The notes beneath the pieces were generated by a model, which was not told the origin of the DNA, did not search any database, and saw only the letters and a program-made list of their open reading frames with translations. A stretch of DNA of 64,000 nucleotides from an uncultured Acidobacteriia bacterium (GTDB lineage Bacteria > Acidobacteriota > Terriglobia > Bryobacterales > Bryobacteraceae). The position numbers were made by a program, and so were the translations under genes. How positions within the stretch are numbered: position 1 is the first letter of the stretch; every line of letters begins with the position of its first letter. This document shows, piece by piece, positions 35,844 through 46,185 of the stretch. The stretch is from NCBI GenBank assembly GCA_903828455.1, contig CAIKMJ010000069.1:33106-97105 (forward strand), read 5' to 3'.

Positions 35844-37399
35844 TGCGCGCCGCCCTGCTGACTCTGTCCCTCTGCGCGCTGCTCCATGCAGCCGGTTCCG
35901 CATCGCCGCTCGCCGATGCCGCCGAACAACGCGACCTCGCCCGGGTGCGCGCGCTGCTTCTCCGCAAGCTTTCGCCGGCCGTGGCGCAGGCCGATGGCTC
36001 CACTGCCCTCCACTGGGCGGCGCTGCATGACGATCTCCCGCTCGCCCGCGCGCTTCTCGCCGCGCATGCTCCCGTTGACGCTCCCACCCGCATCGACGCC
36101 CTCACGCCGCTCTTCATGGCTGCGCGCAACGGCAGCGCTCCCATGCTCGATCTGCTGCTGCGCGCCGGCGCCGCCGTCGATCTCCCCAACGACAACGGCA
36201 CCACGCCGCTCATGATGGCCGCGGCCGCCGGCAATCCCGCCGCCGTGCAGCTTCTGCTCGCGCACCGCGCCAACCCCAACGCCCGCGAACTCGCCCATGG
36301 GCAGACGCCGCTGATGTTCGCTGCCGCGCTCGGCCGCGCCGATGCGATCCGCGTTCTCCTCGCCGGTCGCGCCGATCCTTCGCTGACCTCTTTCGCTCAA
36401 AAGATTTCCGACGCCGCGCCGCGCCTGCCTCCCGATCAGATGCCGAAACAGGTGGTGACGCCACCCGCGCTGCTCGGCGCCGCCTGGATGGGCGGACAGA
36501 CCGCGCTGCTCTACGCCGCCCGCGAAGGAAAATCCGACGCGATTCGGGCGCTGCTCGACGGCGGCGCGGCTATCGATCAGGCGAGCGACAAAGAAGAGAT
36601 CACCCCGCTCCTGATCGCCACCGTCAACGGCCACTTCGACGCCGCCATGCTCCTGCTCTCCCGCGACGCCGACCCGAACCTCGGCAGCAACGACGGGCTC
36701 TCGCCGCTCTACGCCGCCATCGACGTTCGATGGGCTCCGTTCGCATGGCTCCCGCAGCCCATCACCACCGGAGAGATCACCTCGCACCTCGACCTGCTGC
36801 GCGCGCTGCTCGACCGCGGCGCATCCCCCGACGTCCGCCTCGGCCGCCGCATCTGGATGCGCTCGTTCGGACTCCGCGAATGGGTCGACCCCACCGGCGC
36901 AACACCCTTCTGGCGCGCGGCTCAGGCGCTCGACGTCCCCGCCATGCAGTTGTTACTCGAACGCGGCGCCGACCCGCGTATCCCGAACGCCTCCGGCGAC
37001 ACGGCGCTCATGGTCGCCGCCGGCGTCGGCTGGGCCCCGAACAACACCACCACCGCGCCCGCCGCCGACGCCCGGATGTCCGCACTTCGCCTCTGCCTCG
37101 CGCAGGGGCTCGACGTGACCGCCGCCGATTCCACCGGCTACACCGCGCTCCACGGCGCGGCCTTCCGCGGCGACAACGAAATGGTCTCGTTCCTCGTCTC
37201 CCGCGGCGCTTCGGTCACCGCAAAAACGCAATTGGGGGATTCGCCCGCCGACATGGCCAACGGACCAATCCCCCATTCCATCCCGCATCCGGAGACGGTT
37301 GCTTTACTCGAAAAACTCGGCTCGCCGAACTCGCACAACTGCCGCTCCGACCAGTGCCTCGTCGCGCCGGTGACCGAAGCGGAACTGCCGCTGCACTAG
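35843..37399 (+). CDS. Secreted ankyrin repeat protein
   Basis: 518 residues with a signal peptide (about residues 1-19). About ten ankyrin repeats fill the rest: GSTALHWAALHDDL, NGTTPLMMAAAAGNP, GQTPLMFAAALGR and others, broken by an insert near residues 180-210 and 290-350. Ankyrins bind protein partners. Sitting in an operon with DUF1592 and DUF1552, it may scaffold or regulate that periplasmic pair. The C-terminus ends with two Cys (HNCRSDQC). The stop TAG is shared, as the palindrome CTAG, with the converging epimerase gene. Confidence 0.93.
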   Translation: MRAALLTLSLCALLHAAGSASPLADAAEQRDLARVRALLLRKLSPAVAQADGSTALHWAALHDDLPLARALLAAHAPVDAPTRIDALTPLFMAARNGSAPMLDLLLRAGAAVDLPNDNGTTPLMMAAAAGNPAAVQLLLAHRANPNARELAHGQTPLMFAAALGRADAIRVLLAGRADPSLTSFAQKISDAAPRLPPDQMPKQVVTPPALLGAAWMGGQTALLYAAREGKSDAIRALLDGGAAIDQASDKEEITPLLIATVNGHFDAAMLLLSRDADPNLGSNDGLSPLYAAIDVRWAPFAWLPQPITTGEITSHLDLLRALLDRGASPDVRLGRRIWMRSFGLREWVDPTGATPFWRAAQALDVPAMQLLLERGADPRIPNASGDTALMVAAGVGWAPNNTTTAPAADARMSALRLCLAQGLDVTAADSTGYTALHGAAFRGDNEMVSFLVSRGASVTAKTQLGDSPADMANGPIPHSIPHPETVALLEKLGSPNSHNCRSDQCLVAPVTEAELPLH

Positions 37400-38385
37400 C
37401 TTTTCTGCTTCGCTTTTTCTGCTTCCGCCGCCTTTGCGACTTCGGCGGAGATCCACGCGTAAGTCTTCTCCAGACCTTCGCGCAGCGGCCGGCTCGGCGC
37501 CCAGCCCAGCTTTTCCCGAATCAGCCGGTTGTCCGAATTCCGCCCGCGCACGCCCAGCGGCCCCGGAATATGCTTGATCGCAAGCTTCCTGCCCGCGATG
37601 TCCATGATCAGTTCCGCCAGCCGGTTGATCGTGACCATCTCTTCCGAGCCGATGTTCACGGGCCCGGTGAAACCGGAATCCATCAGCCGCCGCACCCCGT
37701 CCACGCACTCGTCCACATAGAGAAACGACCGCGTCTGCTTGCCGTCACCCCACATTTCGATCTCGCCGCCCGCCGCGGTCTCCGCCACCTTGCGGCACAG
37801 CGCCGCCGGCGATTTTTCCTTGCCCCCGCGCCACGTGCCCTGCGGTCCGAAAATGTTATGGAAGCGCGCCACCCGTACCTGCACGCCGTGGTTGCGCATG
37901 TAGGCGCCATACAGCCGCTCGCTGAACAGCTTCTCCCAGCCGTACTCGCTGTCCGGCGCGGCCGGATACGCCGACTCCTCCGAACACTTCGGATTATCCG
38001 GGTCCAGCTGATTGTATTCCGGATAAATGCACGCCGACGACGAATAAAAGAACCGCTTCACGCCCGCCTTCGTGCCGAACTCCAGCGTGTTCAGATTGAT
38101 CGTCGCCGAATTGTGCATCACGCCCGCGTCATGCTCGCCGGTGAAGATGTAGCCCGCGCCGCCCATATCGGCCGCAAGCTGGTACACATCCTCAATGCCA
38201 CTCACGGCTTCTTTGACGAAGTCCGGATCGCGCAGATCGCCCAGCAGAAACTCGTCCGCCGGCGGCTCCTCGAAGTCATGCTTCTTCAGATCAGTCGCGC
38301 GGACCCAAAAGCCCTCCGACTTCAGCCGCTTCACCAGGTGCCCGCCGATGAACCCTCCGGCGCCGTTCACAAGTACTTTTTTCAT
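37396..38385 (-). CDS. NAD-dependent epimerase close to GDP-mannose 3,5-epimerase
   Basis: 329 residues. It is an SDR epimerase with NGAGGFIGGHLVKRL (NAD loop), LAADMGGAGYIF, SSSACIYPEYNQL (active-site Cys-Ile-Tyr-Pro, characteristic of GDP-mannose 3,5-epimerase), a YGWEK catalytic pair and GDGKQTRSFLYVDEC. The family turns GDP-mannose into GDP-L-galactose or GDP-gulose. Other NDP-sugar epimerases remain possible. The product would feed surface glycans. It converges with the ankyrin gene and overlaps it by 4 bases. Confidence 0.85.
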   Translation of the reverse strand: MKKVLVNGAGGFIGGHLVKRLKSEGFWVRATDLKKHDFEEPPADEFLLGDLRDPDFVKEAVSGIEDVYQLAADMGGAGYIFTGEHDAGVMHNSATINLNTLEFGTKAGVKRFFYSSSACIYPEYNQLDPDNPKCSEESAYPAAPDSEYGWEKLFSERLYGAYMRNHGVQVRVARFHNIFGPQGTWRGGKEKSPAALCRKVAETAAGGEIEMWGDGKQTRSFLYVDECVDGVRRLMDSGFTGPVNIGSEEMVTINRLAELIMDIAGRKLAIKHIPGPLGVRGRNSDNRLIREKLGWAPSRPLREGLEKTYAWISAEVAKAAEAEKAKQKS

Positions 38386-38567
38386 ATGAATGTTCGTTGC
38401 TTCATTGCCGGACGCGTAACATCCCCCGGCCCTGCCTCAATCACTGGCCGAATTATCTCACGGGCCGCGACTTCCCCGCGCTTCAAAGTGATGCCCGAAC
38501 GCACCCCCGCGCGCCCCGCATCATAGTAAAATCGCCAGGTACGAACTTTCCACGAAGAGGTGCGGAA

Positions 38568-38996
38568 TTGAAGATCATCACCGGGCTCCTGCTGACGTTC
38601 GCCGCGGCCGCCGCCATTTCCCTGGCGCAGGAGCCCGCGCCTTACCGCAACGTCGGCACCATGAGCCAGCTCATGATCAGCATCCTCTACCCGACCTCCA
38701 ACGCCATCTTCTACATCGACCGCACGCCGCCGCAAAACCAGCTGGACTGGGATCAACTGGCCGCCAGCGCCCTCACGCTCGCCGAATCCGCCAACCTCCT
38801 TATGCTCCCCGGCCGCGCCCGCGACAACGATAAGTGGATGAAGGACGCCCAACTGCTGGCGAACGCCGGCGCCGCGGCCTACAAGGCGGCGAAAGCCAAA
38901 GACCTTCCCGCAATCCTCGCGCTCAACGAAGAGCTCAACACCGCCTGCGTCGAATGCCACCAGGACTACCGTCCCAATTACCACAAGCGCAAGTAG
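38568..38996 (+). CDS. Small secreted cytochrome c (cytochrome c'-like)
   Basis: 142 residues from TTG 38568, which follows GAAGAGG and starts a signal peptide (LKIITGLLLTFAAAAAISLAQ). Upstream codons in frame look non-coding. The C-terminal CVECHQDYRP is a CxxCH haem site near the end of a four-helix bundle, as in cytochrome c'. Helices contain DWDQLAASALTLAES and MKDAQLLANAGAAAY. It may carry electrons for the DUF1592 system or another periplasmic oxidoreductase. This is an inference from proximity. Confidence 0.82.
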   Translation: MKIITGLLLTFAAAAAISLAQEPAPYRNVGTMSQLMISILYPTSNAIFYIDRTPPQNQLDWDQLAASALTLAESANLLMLPGRARDNDKWMKDAQLLANAGAAAYKAAKAKDLPAILALNEELNTACVECHQDYRPNYHKRK

Positions 38997-39093
38997 CGCG
39001 GTTCACCGAACGCCGGGCGCAAAGACCATTCCGATTCGAGCGATCGCTCCCGGCCATTTCCGGACGCACCCCGGACGCCCCGGCGCCGCGCCC

Positions 39094-40359
39094 CTACGCG
39101 TATATCCCGCGCAGCTTCATCGCGATCGCCACGCGGTCCAGCGCCAGCATGTACGCCGCCGTGCGGTTATCCACGTTGTGCGTCTCCGCGTACCGGATCA
39201 CCGCCGCGAAACTGCCGGTCATGATGTCCACCAGCCGGCTGTTCACCAGCTCTTCGTTCCAGAAGAAGCCCTGCCGGTCCTGCACCCATTCGAAGTAGCT
39301 CACCGTCACGCCGCCCGCATTCGCCAGAATGTCGGGGATCACGAAGATCTTCTTCTCCGCCAGAATCTCGTCGGCGATCGCCGTCGTCGGCCCGTTCGCC
39401 CCTTCGCACAGAATTTTGCACCGCAGCCGCGCCGCGTTCTCCGACGTGATCACGTTCTCCGTCGCCGCAGGCAGCAGCACGTCGCACTCAAGGAACATCG
39501 CCTCGTGCTTGTCGATCGCCTCGCCCCCCGCGAACCCGTTGATCGACCCCGTCTTCGCCCGGTGCTCGGTCAGCGCCTTCAGATCGAGCCCCGCCGGATT
39601 GTGCACCGCCCCGTCGTACTCGATCAGCGCAATGATTTTGAACCCGCGCTCCGCCATCAGCCGCGCCGCCATCCCGCCCACGTTGCCGAAGCCCTGCACC
39701 ACCACGCGCGTATTTTCCGGCGTCATGCCGAACTTCTTCAGCGCCTCCAGCGTCACGATCATGCAGCCGCGCCCGGTCGCCTCTTTGCGCCCCACCGACC
39801 CGCCCAGTTCCATCGGCTTGCCCGTCACAATCGCCGTCGTCGCATGCCGCTTGTGCATCGCGTAGGTGTCCATCATCCACGCCATCACGCGCTCGTTGGT
39901 GTTCATGTCCGGCGCCGCCACGTCTACTTCCGGCCCCAGAATGTCCATAATCTGCGCCGTGTACCGCCGCGTCAGCCGTTCCAGCTCGGGTTCGGAAAGT
40001 CTGGCCGGATCGCAGATCACCCCGCCCTTCGCCCCGCCGAACGGAATGTTCACCACCGCGCACTTCCACGTCATCCACGACGCCAGCGCGCGCACTTCAT
40101 CCAGCGTCACGTCCGGCGAATAGCGCAGCCCGCCCTTGCCCGGCCCGCGCACCAGCGAATGCTGCACCCGGTAGCCGGTAAACACCTGGAGCTTCCCGTT
40201 GTCCATCATCACCGGGATGTTCACCGTCATCTCGCGCGTCGGAACGCGCAGCACATTGCGCACTCCCGGGTCGAGCCCCAGTTTCTCCGCCGCCAAGTCG
40301 AACCTCGCCTCGGCCGCCAGCCACGGATTCATCTCTTCTTCGAGTGGTATCGCCGCCAT
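39094..40359 (-). CDS. Glutamate dehydrogenase (Glu/Leu/Phe/Val family)
   Basis: 421 residues, the usual size of hexameric bacterial [14 protein letters not shown] carries the catalytic Lys. [15 protein letters not shown] and a Rossmann GFGNVGG follow. It interconverts glutamate with 2-oxoglutarate and ammonia. GAGGGAG precedes the ATG. It is the last gene of the minus-strand run asnS-ddl-ctp-gdh, 21 bases after ctp. Confidence 0.93.
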   Translation of the reverse strand: MAAIPLEEEMNPWLAAEARFDLAAEKLGLDPGVRNVLRVPTREMTVNIPVMMDNGKLQVFTGYRVQHSLVRGPGKGGLRYSPDVTLDEVRALASWMTWKCAVVNIPFGGAKGGVICDPARLSEPELERLTRRYTAQIMDILGPEVDVAAPDMNTNERVMAWMMDTYAMHKRHATTAIVTGKPMELGGSVGRKEATGRGCMIVTLEALKKFGMTPENTRVVVQGFGNVGGMAARLMAERGFKIIALIEYDGAVHNPAGLDLKALTEHRAKTGSINGFAGGEAIDKHEAMFLECDVLLPAATENVITSENAARLRCKILCEGANGPTTAIADEILAEKKIFVIPDILANAGGVTVSYFEWVQDRQGFFWNEELVNSRLVDIMTGSFAAVIRYAETHNVDNRTAAYMLALDRVAIAMKLRGIYA

Positions 40360-40380
40360 GCCGTCTGCTCCCTCAAGCCT

Positions 40381-41874
40381 TTATTTTTTTGCGTCGAGTA
40401 CTGCCTGCAGCGCCGCCTGGATCTGCGGATCGCCCTGCGCTTCCACCTCATCGCCCTTCGCCACGCCCAGCGTCAGATTGTAGACCTCGGTCTTCAGCCG
40501 CCGCGCGATCACCTCGTGGTGCGAAATCCATTCGTGCAGACTCGGCTGAATCTGCCGCTCCGACAGCCACGTCTGAAATGCGTCGAGCGCCGCGGCCGGA
40601 ACTTCCCAGCCCTCGGAGATCTTGTGATCCCGCACATATTCGGTCGCGAACTCCACAAATGCGCCCGAACCCTCCAGCACATCCCGCAGCGGCGTCGACG
40701 TCCGCCGTGCCGCAATATCCGGCACAATGCCGCCCCCGCCCGTCACCTTGCGCCCGCTGTCCGTATGGAATTCCGTCTGTTCGTTCGGATGCGCCGCCGT
40801 CGCCCCCAGCGCGAAGTTATCCTCGCGAAACGGCTTCTGAATCGACCGCCCGCTCGGCGTGTAATAGAGCGCCGTCGTCAGCGCCAGCCCCGTCTCTTCC
40901 GACAGCGGATACACCTTCTGCACCAGCCCTTTGCCGAAGCTCGGCTCGCCCACAATCGTCGCCCGGTCGTGATCCTGCAGCGCTCCCGATACGATCTCCG
41001 ACGCGCTCGCCGTCTTCTCGTTCACAATGATCGCCAGCGGAAACGCATACGGCGAATTGCCCTCCGGCACCCGCTCCGTCGTCTCCGGAACGTTCCGTCC
41101 GCGCGCCGAAAGAATCACCTGTTTTGCATTCAGAAACAGCGACGCCGTCTCGAGCGCCGCCGTCACCAGCCCGCCCGGATTGTTCCGCAGATCGATCACG
41201 AGGCCCTTCAGCTCGCGCCCGCCCAGCTTCTCGATCCCGTCGTGAATCTGCCGCGCCGTGTTCTCTTCAAACGCCGATACGCGAATGTACCCGATGCCCG
41301 GCTGCAGCGCAAACACCCGCTCCACGCTCGATGTCTGCATCGTCTCCGGCACCAGCGTCAGCTCCTGCAGCCGGACGTTGCCCGGCCGCCGCACCACCAG
41401 CTGCGCCGGCTTCTGCTTCGATTCAGTCAGCAGTTCCACAATCTGCTCGGGATCGAACCGGTCCAGCCGGTATCCGTTCACCGCCAGAATCTCGTCGCCC
41501 GGCGACATGCCCGCCTTTGCCGACGGCGTATTCGGCAGCGTCTGCAGCACCACCACCCGGCCCGGCAGCACCGACACCACGCTGCCGAAACCCTTGCTCG
41601 TCGAAGTCTGCATCTGCCGCAGCTGCTCGAACTGCCCCGGATCGAAGAACACCGAATGCGGGTCCAGATGCCGCAGCATCCCCGGCATCGCGCCGCCGTA
41701 GAACGCCTGATCGAGATTCACTTCGTCGGCCGCATTCCGATCCAGAATCGCGAGCGCCTCGATGAACCGCTTCATCGCGTGCTCGTCGGTCTCCGGCCCG
41801 GCTGCCCGCAGCGCCGTCGTGTGCAGACACGCCGCGCACACCAGCCACCCGGCCGCGATCCGTCTCAGGCTCAT
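40381..41874 (-). CDS. S41-family C-terminal processing protease
   Basis: 497 residues. A signal peptide (1-24), a helical N-terminal segment, a PDZ domain (about 95-165, GFGSVVSV and AGMSPGDEILAVNG) and the tail-specific protease core follow. The catalytic Ser290 (TASASEI) and Lys315 (SFGKG) lie 25 residues apart, the spacing seen in this family. It cleaves periplasmic proteins near their C-termini. It lies 10 bases from ddl, so a shared transcript with peptidoglycan synthesis is likely; Ctp enzymes often act on cell-wall factors. Confidence 0.93.
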   Translation of the reverse strand: MSLRRIAAGWLVCAACLHTTALRAAGPETDEHAMKRFIEALAILDRNAADEVNLDQAFYGGAMPGMLRHLDPHSVFFDPGQFEQLRQMQTSTSKGFGSVVSVLPGRVVVLQTLPNTPSAKAGMSPGDEILAVNGYRLDRFDPEQIVELLTESKQKPAQLVVRRPGNVRLQELTLVPETMQTSSVERVFALQPGIGYIRVSAFEENTARQIHDGIEKLGGRELKGLVIDLRNNPGGLVTAALETASLFLNAKQVILSARGRNVPETTERVPEGNSPYAFPLAIIVNEKTASASEIVSGALQDHDRATIVGEPSFGKGLVQKVYPLSEETGLALTTALYYTPSGRSIQKPFREDNFALGATAAHPNEQTEFHTDSGRKVTGGGGIVPDIAARRTSTPLRDVLEGSGAFVEFATEYVRDHKISEGWEVPAAALDAFQTWLSERQIQPSLHEWISHHEVIARRLKTEVYNLTLGVAKGDEVEAQGDPQIQAALQAVLDAKK

Positions 41875-41884
41875 GCGGCCACCA

Positions 41885-42862
41885 TTATCTCGTGAATCGT
41901 GTGGCCTTCTTTGCCGCCTGCCGCTCCAGCGCCAGCCGGATCAGCTCGTCGATCAGCTCGGCATACCCAATCCCCGCATGCGCCCACATTTTCGGATACA
42001 TGCTGATCGCCGTGAACCCCGGCATGGTGTTGATCTCGTTAATGTAGAACTTCCCGGTCGCCGTCTCGCGCAGGAAATCGACGCGCCCCAGCCCTTCGCA
42101 GCCCACCGCCTTGTAGCACTCCACCGCCAGCCGCTGGATGGTTTCGATCTCCGCCGCCGGCAACTCCGCCGGCAGCACCGTCTTCGCCTCGTTCAGCAGA
42201 TACTTGTCTTCGTAATCGTAGAACTCGCGCGACGGCAAAATCTCGCAGGGTGTCGCCGCTTTCGGCTTGTCGTTGCCCAGCACCGCGCACTCGAACTCGC
42301 GCCCCACGATCGCCTTCTCCACCACGATCTTTCTGTCGTACTCCGCCGCCAGCGCCAGCGCCGCCCGCAGCTCTTCCATGTTGCGCACCCTCGAAATCCC
42401 CACCGAGGACCCCAGATTCGCCGGCTTCACAAACACCGGAAATCCCATCACGTGCGCCACCATTTCCGGATCGTAGCCCTCGCGCGCCACCACGCTGTAC
42501 TTCACCACGGGCAGGCCCGCGTCGCGGCACAACCGCTTCATCGCGTCCTTGTCCATCGACACGGCCGATGCCAGCACGTTCGCCCCCACGTACGCCAGGT
42601 CGGCCAGTTCCAGCAGCCCCTGAATCGTGCCGTCTTCGCCGAACGTGCCATGGAGAATCGGAAACACCACGTCGATATCCGGATTCGCTCCCGGCTCCGG
42701 CAGTATCGCCCGCGGCGACCACTTGCCGTCCTTGCCGATCACGAAGCGCGACACTTCATACCGCGCCGGATCCATCGCCGCCATCACCGCCTCGGCCGAA
42801 AGCAGCGAAATCTCGTGCTCGCCGCTGCGCCCTCCGTACAAAACCGCCACGCGTGTCTTCAT
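41885..42862 (-). CDS. ddl: D-alanine--D-alanine ligase
   Basis: 325 residues. Ddl signatures are LYGGRSGEHEISLLSAE at the N-terminus, HGTFGEDGTIQGLLE in the middle, KPANLGSSVGISR for ATP grip and FYINEINTMPGFT with the metal ligands. It joins two D-alanines for peptidoglycan precursors in the cytosol. It stands downstream of asnS with a 39-base gap. Confidence 0.96.
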   Translation of the reverse strand: MKTRVAVLYGGRSGEHEISLLSAEAVMAAMDPARYEVSRFVIGKDGKWSPRAILPEPGANPDIDVVFPILHGTFGEDGTIQGLLELADLAYVGANVLASAVSMDKDAMKRLCRDAGLPVVKYSVVAREGYDPEMVAHVMGFPVFVKPANLGSSVGISRVRNMEELRAALALAAEYDRKIVVEKAIVGREFECAVLGNDKPKAATPCEILPSREFYDYEDKYLLNEAKTVLPAELPAAEIETIQRLAVECYKAVGCEGLGRVDFLRETATGKFYINEINTMPGFTAISMYPKMWAHAGIGYAELIDELIRLALERQAAKKATRFTR

Positions 42863-42901
42863 GTCGTTATCGATAGCCCGAATGTCAGCAGCACAATCCG
42901 C

Positions 42902-44209
42902 TCAGGGCCGCAGCCGGTACAGCATGCGCGGGAATGCAATCGTTTCGCGAACGTGCTCCAGCCCGCAGATCCAGGCCACGCAGCGCTCGATCCCCATGCC
43001 GAAGCCGCCGTGCGGCACCGTGCCGTACTTGCGCAGATCAATGTACCAGTCGAACGCTTCCTTCGGCAGATTGTGTTCCTCAATGCGCCGCAGCAGCAGT
43101 TCCGGATCGTGTATGCGCTGCCCGCCGCCAATGATCTCGCCGTAGCCTTCCGGCGCCAGCACGTCCACGCCCAGCGCCACTTCCGGCCGCACCGGATCCG
43201 GCGCCATGTAGAACGCCTTGATGACCGTCGGGAACCGGTCCACCATGATGGGCGTTTCGAACTGCTGCGTGAGAATCGTCTCGTCGCCGCCGCCGAAATC
43301 GCTGCCCCACTGGATCTCCGAGCCGTGCTGCTGCAGATTCTTCACCGCCTCGTCGTAACTCAGCCGCGGAAACGGCGACGTCACTTTTTCCAGTTTCGTC
43401 ACGTCGCGCTCCAGCACCTTCAGCTCTTCGCGCTTCGATTCCAGCACGCGCCCCACCACGTAGATGACCATCTCCTCGGCCACCCGCTTGATCTCTTCCA
43501 GATCGGCGAACGCCATCTCCGGCTCCACCATCCAGAACTCGGTCAGATGCCGCCGCGTCTTCGACTTCTCCGCCCGGAACGTCGGCCCGAAGCAGTACAC
43601 CTTGCCGAACGCCATCGCATTGGCTTCGTTGTAAAGCTGCCCGGACTGCGTCAGGTACGCCTTTTCGTCGTCGAAGTAATTCGCTTCAAACAGCGTCGTG
43701 GTGCCTTCGCACGCCGCCGGCGTGAAGATCGGCGTATCCACCAGCGTGAAGCCGTGGCCGTCGAAATAATCGCGCACCGCTTTGATAATCGCGTGCCGCA
43801 CCCGGATGATGGCATGCTGCCGCTGCGACCGCAGCCACAAATGCCGGTGATCCATCAGGAACTCCACGCCGTGTTCCTTGGGCGTGATCGGATACGGATC
43901 TTCTTCCGAAACCCTCTGCAGAATCTCCACTCCGGAGATGTCCATTTCGAAGCCGCCCGGCGCCCGCGCCTCCGCCCGCAGTTTGCCGCGCACGATCAGC
44001 GACGATTCCTGCGTCAGATGCTTCAGGCTCTCGAACACCTCTTCCGGCAGTTCGTTCTTCAGCGCCACGCACTGCAGCAGCCCGGTGCCGTCGCGCAGAA
44101 TGGGGAACACGATCTTGCCGGACTTCCGCAGGTTGTAAAGCCAGCCCGGGATCTCGACAACTTCGTCTACATGCTTCGCCGCGTCGGCAATCGTAATTCG
44201 TTCAGGCAT
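42902..44209 (-). CDS. asnS: Asparaginyl-tRNA synthetase
   Basis: 435 residues from the ATG at 44209. The OB-fold anticodon domain opens the protein ([21 protein letters not shown]). Class II motifs follow: motif 2 [14 protein letters not shown] and motif 3 [13 protein letters not shown] with [10 protein letters not shown]. The FPR ending is typical of AsnRS and not AspRS. The start overlaps the previous gene by 8 bases (44202-44209), so translation is coupled. Confidence 0.95.
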   Translation of the reverse strand: MPERITIADAAKHVDEVVEIPGWLYNLRKSGKIVFPILRDGTGLLQCVALKNELPEEVFESLKHLTQESSLIVRGKLRAEARAPGGFEMDISGVEILQRVSEEDPYPITPKEHGVEFLMDHRHLWLRSQRQHAIIRVRHAIIKAVRDYFDGHGFTLVDTPIFTPAACEGTTTLFEANYFDDEKAYLTQSGQLYNEANAMAFGKVYCFGPTFRAEKSKTRRHLTEFWMVEPEMAFADLEEIKRVAEEMVIYVVGRVLESKREELKVLERDVTKLEKVTSPFPRLSYDEAVKNLQQHGSEIQWGSDFGGGDETILTQQFETPIMVDRFPTVIKAFYMAPDPVRPEVALGVDVLAPEGYGEIIGGGQRIHDPELLLRRIEEHNLPKEAFDWYIDLRKYGTVPHGGFGMGIERCVAWICGLEHVRETIAFPRMLYRLRP

Positions 44210-45038
44210 GGGTGGTTTCCAGGGCTTCGAGACGCTCAAATACTTTCCCGGCGTCTTCCAGCGAATAATTCAGTGCCGCATCGTCCCGCAGTTCGAGCAG
44301 CAGCGGATACTGTCCGGGCCGGCTGCGCAGCAGCTGCATGGTGGCCGTCCAGTCGATCGTTCCCGCGCCCGGCAGCAGATGCTGATCTTCTTTCCCGTCG
44401 TTGTCGTGCAGGTGCAGCGAGCGGATGCGCGCCTGCATGGAGCTGAACTCGCCCGCCACGCCGCTGCCGATATGCGCGTGCCCGGTATCGAAAACGTAAT
44501 TCAGATTCAGATGCGTCACGCCGTTGAAGTAATCGAGGCGCTCCGCCGTCGAAAGCTCGTTCGGGATATTCTCCAGCAGGATCTCCACGCCGCGCTGCCG
44601 CGCAAACAGCGTCAGCTCTTCGAGCGCCGTAAAGCCCGCCTCCACCGCGTATTCGGAAAACTCCTGCCCGGTCACACCCAGATGCTGGATCAGATAGCGG
44701 AACGGAATCGTCTCGGCCACCTCCAGCGCCCGCTTCACTTCATCCACCCAGCGGATCCGCAGCCCCTTGTCGCGCTCGGTCAGGTTGATATGGGTATCCG
44801 GCCCCGACTTGCCCCAGATCTCATCGGTAAACATCGGCGAATGCACCGAGTGCACCCGCAGCGGCGAATCCCGCAGGAAGTGGCCCAGCTCGGCGACCTG
44901 CGAGCCGTTCCGGTAGTCGAAATGCTGTTTCGCGCAGAAGATCTCCACCGCCGCGATCCCGGCCTGCTCCACGCGGTTCAGCCACGCGGTCGTCAGCCGG
45001 TGATTGCAGATCAAATGTGTGGAGAGCATCCGTTGCAT
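44202..45038 (-). CDS. TIM-barrel sugar phosphate isomerase/epimerase (xylose isomerase-like)
   Basis: 278 residues. The AP-endonuclease-2/xylose isomerase-like barrel has [12 protein letters not shown] (strand 1-2), [32 protein letters not shown] and [12 protein letters not shown], which carry conserved metal-binding Glu, Asp and His. It is cytoplasmic and the substrate is unknown. It precedes asnS with an overlapping junction. A TACAAT box about 29 bases upstream of the ATG is a possible -10. Confidence 0.85.
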   Translation of the reverse strand: MQRMLSTHLICNHRLTTAWLNRVEQAGIAAVEIFCAKQHFDYRNGSQVAELGHFLRDSPLRVHSVHSPMFTDEIWGKSGPDTHINLTERDKGLRIRWVDEVKRALEVAETIPFRYLIQHLGVTGQEFSEYAVEAGFTALEELTLFARQRGVEILLENIPNELSTAERLDYFNGVTHLNLNYVFDTGHAHIGSGVAGEFSSMQARIRSLHLHDNDGKEDQHLLPGAGTIDWTATMQLLRSRPGQYPLLLELRDDAALNYSLEDAGKVFERLEALETTHA

Positions 45039-45107
45039 GGTGGTGTCCCGTTCGAGTGCCTGTTTCTCGATTGTACAGAGACGCCGCCAACATCCGGAGG
45101 CCGTTGT

Positions 45108-46109
45108 TCAAAACAACCACGGCTGCGCGGAGACTGTCCCGGGCTCCGGCCGGCGCCGCTCGGGTCCGCCCCGCAGCCCGTACCGCTCGCGAATCGCGGC
45201 CACTCTTTCCCGAATCGCGTCGGCATAAGCGCCCCGCAGGTACGCCGACTCCCCGAACCGCTCCTCGTAACGCCGCAGCAGATGCGGATAATGCTGTGCC
45301 ACGAAAGGGAAAAACACGCGGCGCGCGCAGGGCTGCAGAAACAGCGTCCCGCCGCCGAACCACTCCGCCCCGCGATCCCGCGCGGCCTTCGCCAGCCGGT
45401 CCAGCTTCGCTTCCTGATCCGTGATCAGCGGCATCACCGGATTGGCGAACACCCCCACCACGACGCCCGCCTTCGCCAGCGCCTCGACGGCGCCCAGCCG
45501 CAGTTCCGGCCGCGGCGCCTTCGGTTCCAGCAGCCGCGCCAGCCCCGCATCGAGCGTCGTGATCGTAATGTTCACGCTCACCGAATTGCGTTTGCCGATC
45601 TCCGCCAGCAGCGCCGCGTCGCGCTTCACCAGGTCCGACTTCGTGGTCACGGCAATCTCCCGCCCGCCGCCCTCCGCGAATACTTCAAGCATCGCCCGCG
45701 TCCGCCCGTACCGCCGCTCCGCCGGCTGATACGGATCGGTCGCCGTGCCGATCGCAACCCCTTCACCCGCCCGCAGCTTCTTCAGATCGCGCCGCAGCGC
45801 CTCCGCCACGCCCGACTTGGCGAAGATGCGCTTTTCGAACTCCTCGCTCTCCCGCAGTTCCATGAACTCGTGCGTATACCGCGCATAGCAATACCGGCAG
45901 CCGAATTCACAGCCGCGATAAGGATTGATACTCCATGCAAACGGCAGCCCGGGCCTGGTCCGGTTCAGCACCGTACGGCAGCCAATTTCGAAATACTCCA
46001 CCACCTTTTTGGCGTCGAGCACTTCACTTTCAGCCGCCATACGCGCGATCCCGACCAGACCCGGCGCAGCCCCTGCCGCGGTCGGTTTGGGAGAATCGAC
46101 AAACAGCAC
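45108..46109 (-). CDS. Radical SAM protein of the SplB-like/PA0069 type
   Basis: 333 residues with a GTG start. The [4Fe-4S] motif is CEFGCRYCYARYTHEF (Cys 67, 71, 74), preceded by INPYRG, a signature of this subgroup. GTATDPYQPAERRY and TTKSDLVKRD are further conserved blocks. The family is related to spore photoproduct lyase, but most members lack a known role. A later start at 46040 is possible, but family conservation (VGIAR-A-SE) supports the longer form. Confidence 0.88.
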   Translation of the reverse strand: MLFVDSPKPTAAGAAPGLVGIARMAAESEVLDAKKVVEYFEIGCRTVLNRTRPGLPFAWSINPYRGCEFGCRYCYARYTHEFMELRESEEFEKRIFAKSGVAEALRRDLKKLRAGEGVAIGTATDPYQPAERRYGRTRAMLEVFAEGGGREIAVTTKSDLVKRDAALLAEIGKRNSVSVNITITTLDAGLARLLEPKAPRPELRLGAVEALAKAGVVVGVFANPVMPLITDQEAKLDRLAKAARDRGAEWFGGGTLFLQPCARRVFFPFVAQHYPHLLRRYEERFGESAYLRGAYADAIRERVAAIRERYGLRGGPERRRPEPGTVSAQPWLF

Positions 46110-46112
46110 CTC

Positions 46113-46144
46113 ACGATATTCGCCTTTTATTCGCCGTCTGTCAA
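46113..46144 (-). promoter_or_regulatory. Candidate promoter of the radical SAM gene
   Basis: A perfect TTGACA (46144-46139 on the minus strand) stands 18-20 bases before weak -10 candidates (AATATC or TATCGT), right next to the GTG at 46109. The transcript would have little or no leader. Confidence 0.3.
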
Positions 46145-46185
46145 GTGGCGAAACCGCATTTCGCTAGCCTGCCAGATGGAATCGA

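Noticed and set aside
42902..44209. Aspartyl-tRNA synthetase
   Set aside because: The length, motif 3 context and FPR ending fit AsnRS; the large AspRS insert is absent.
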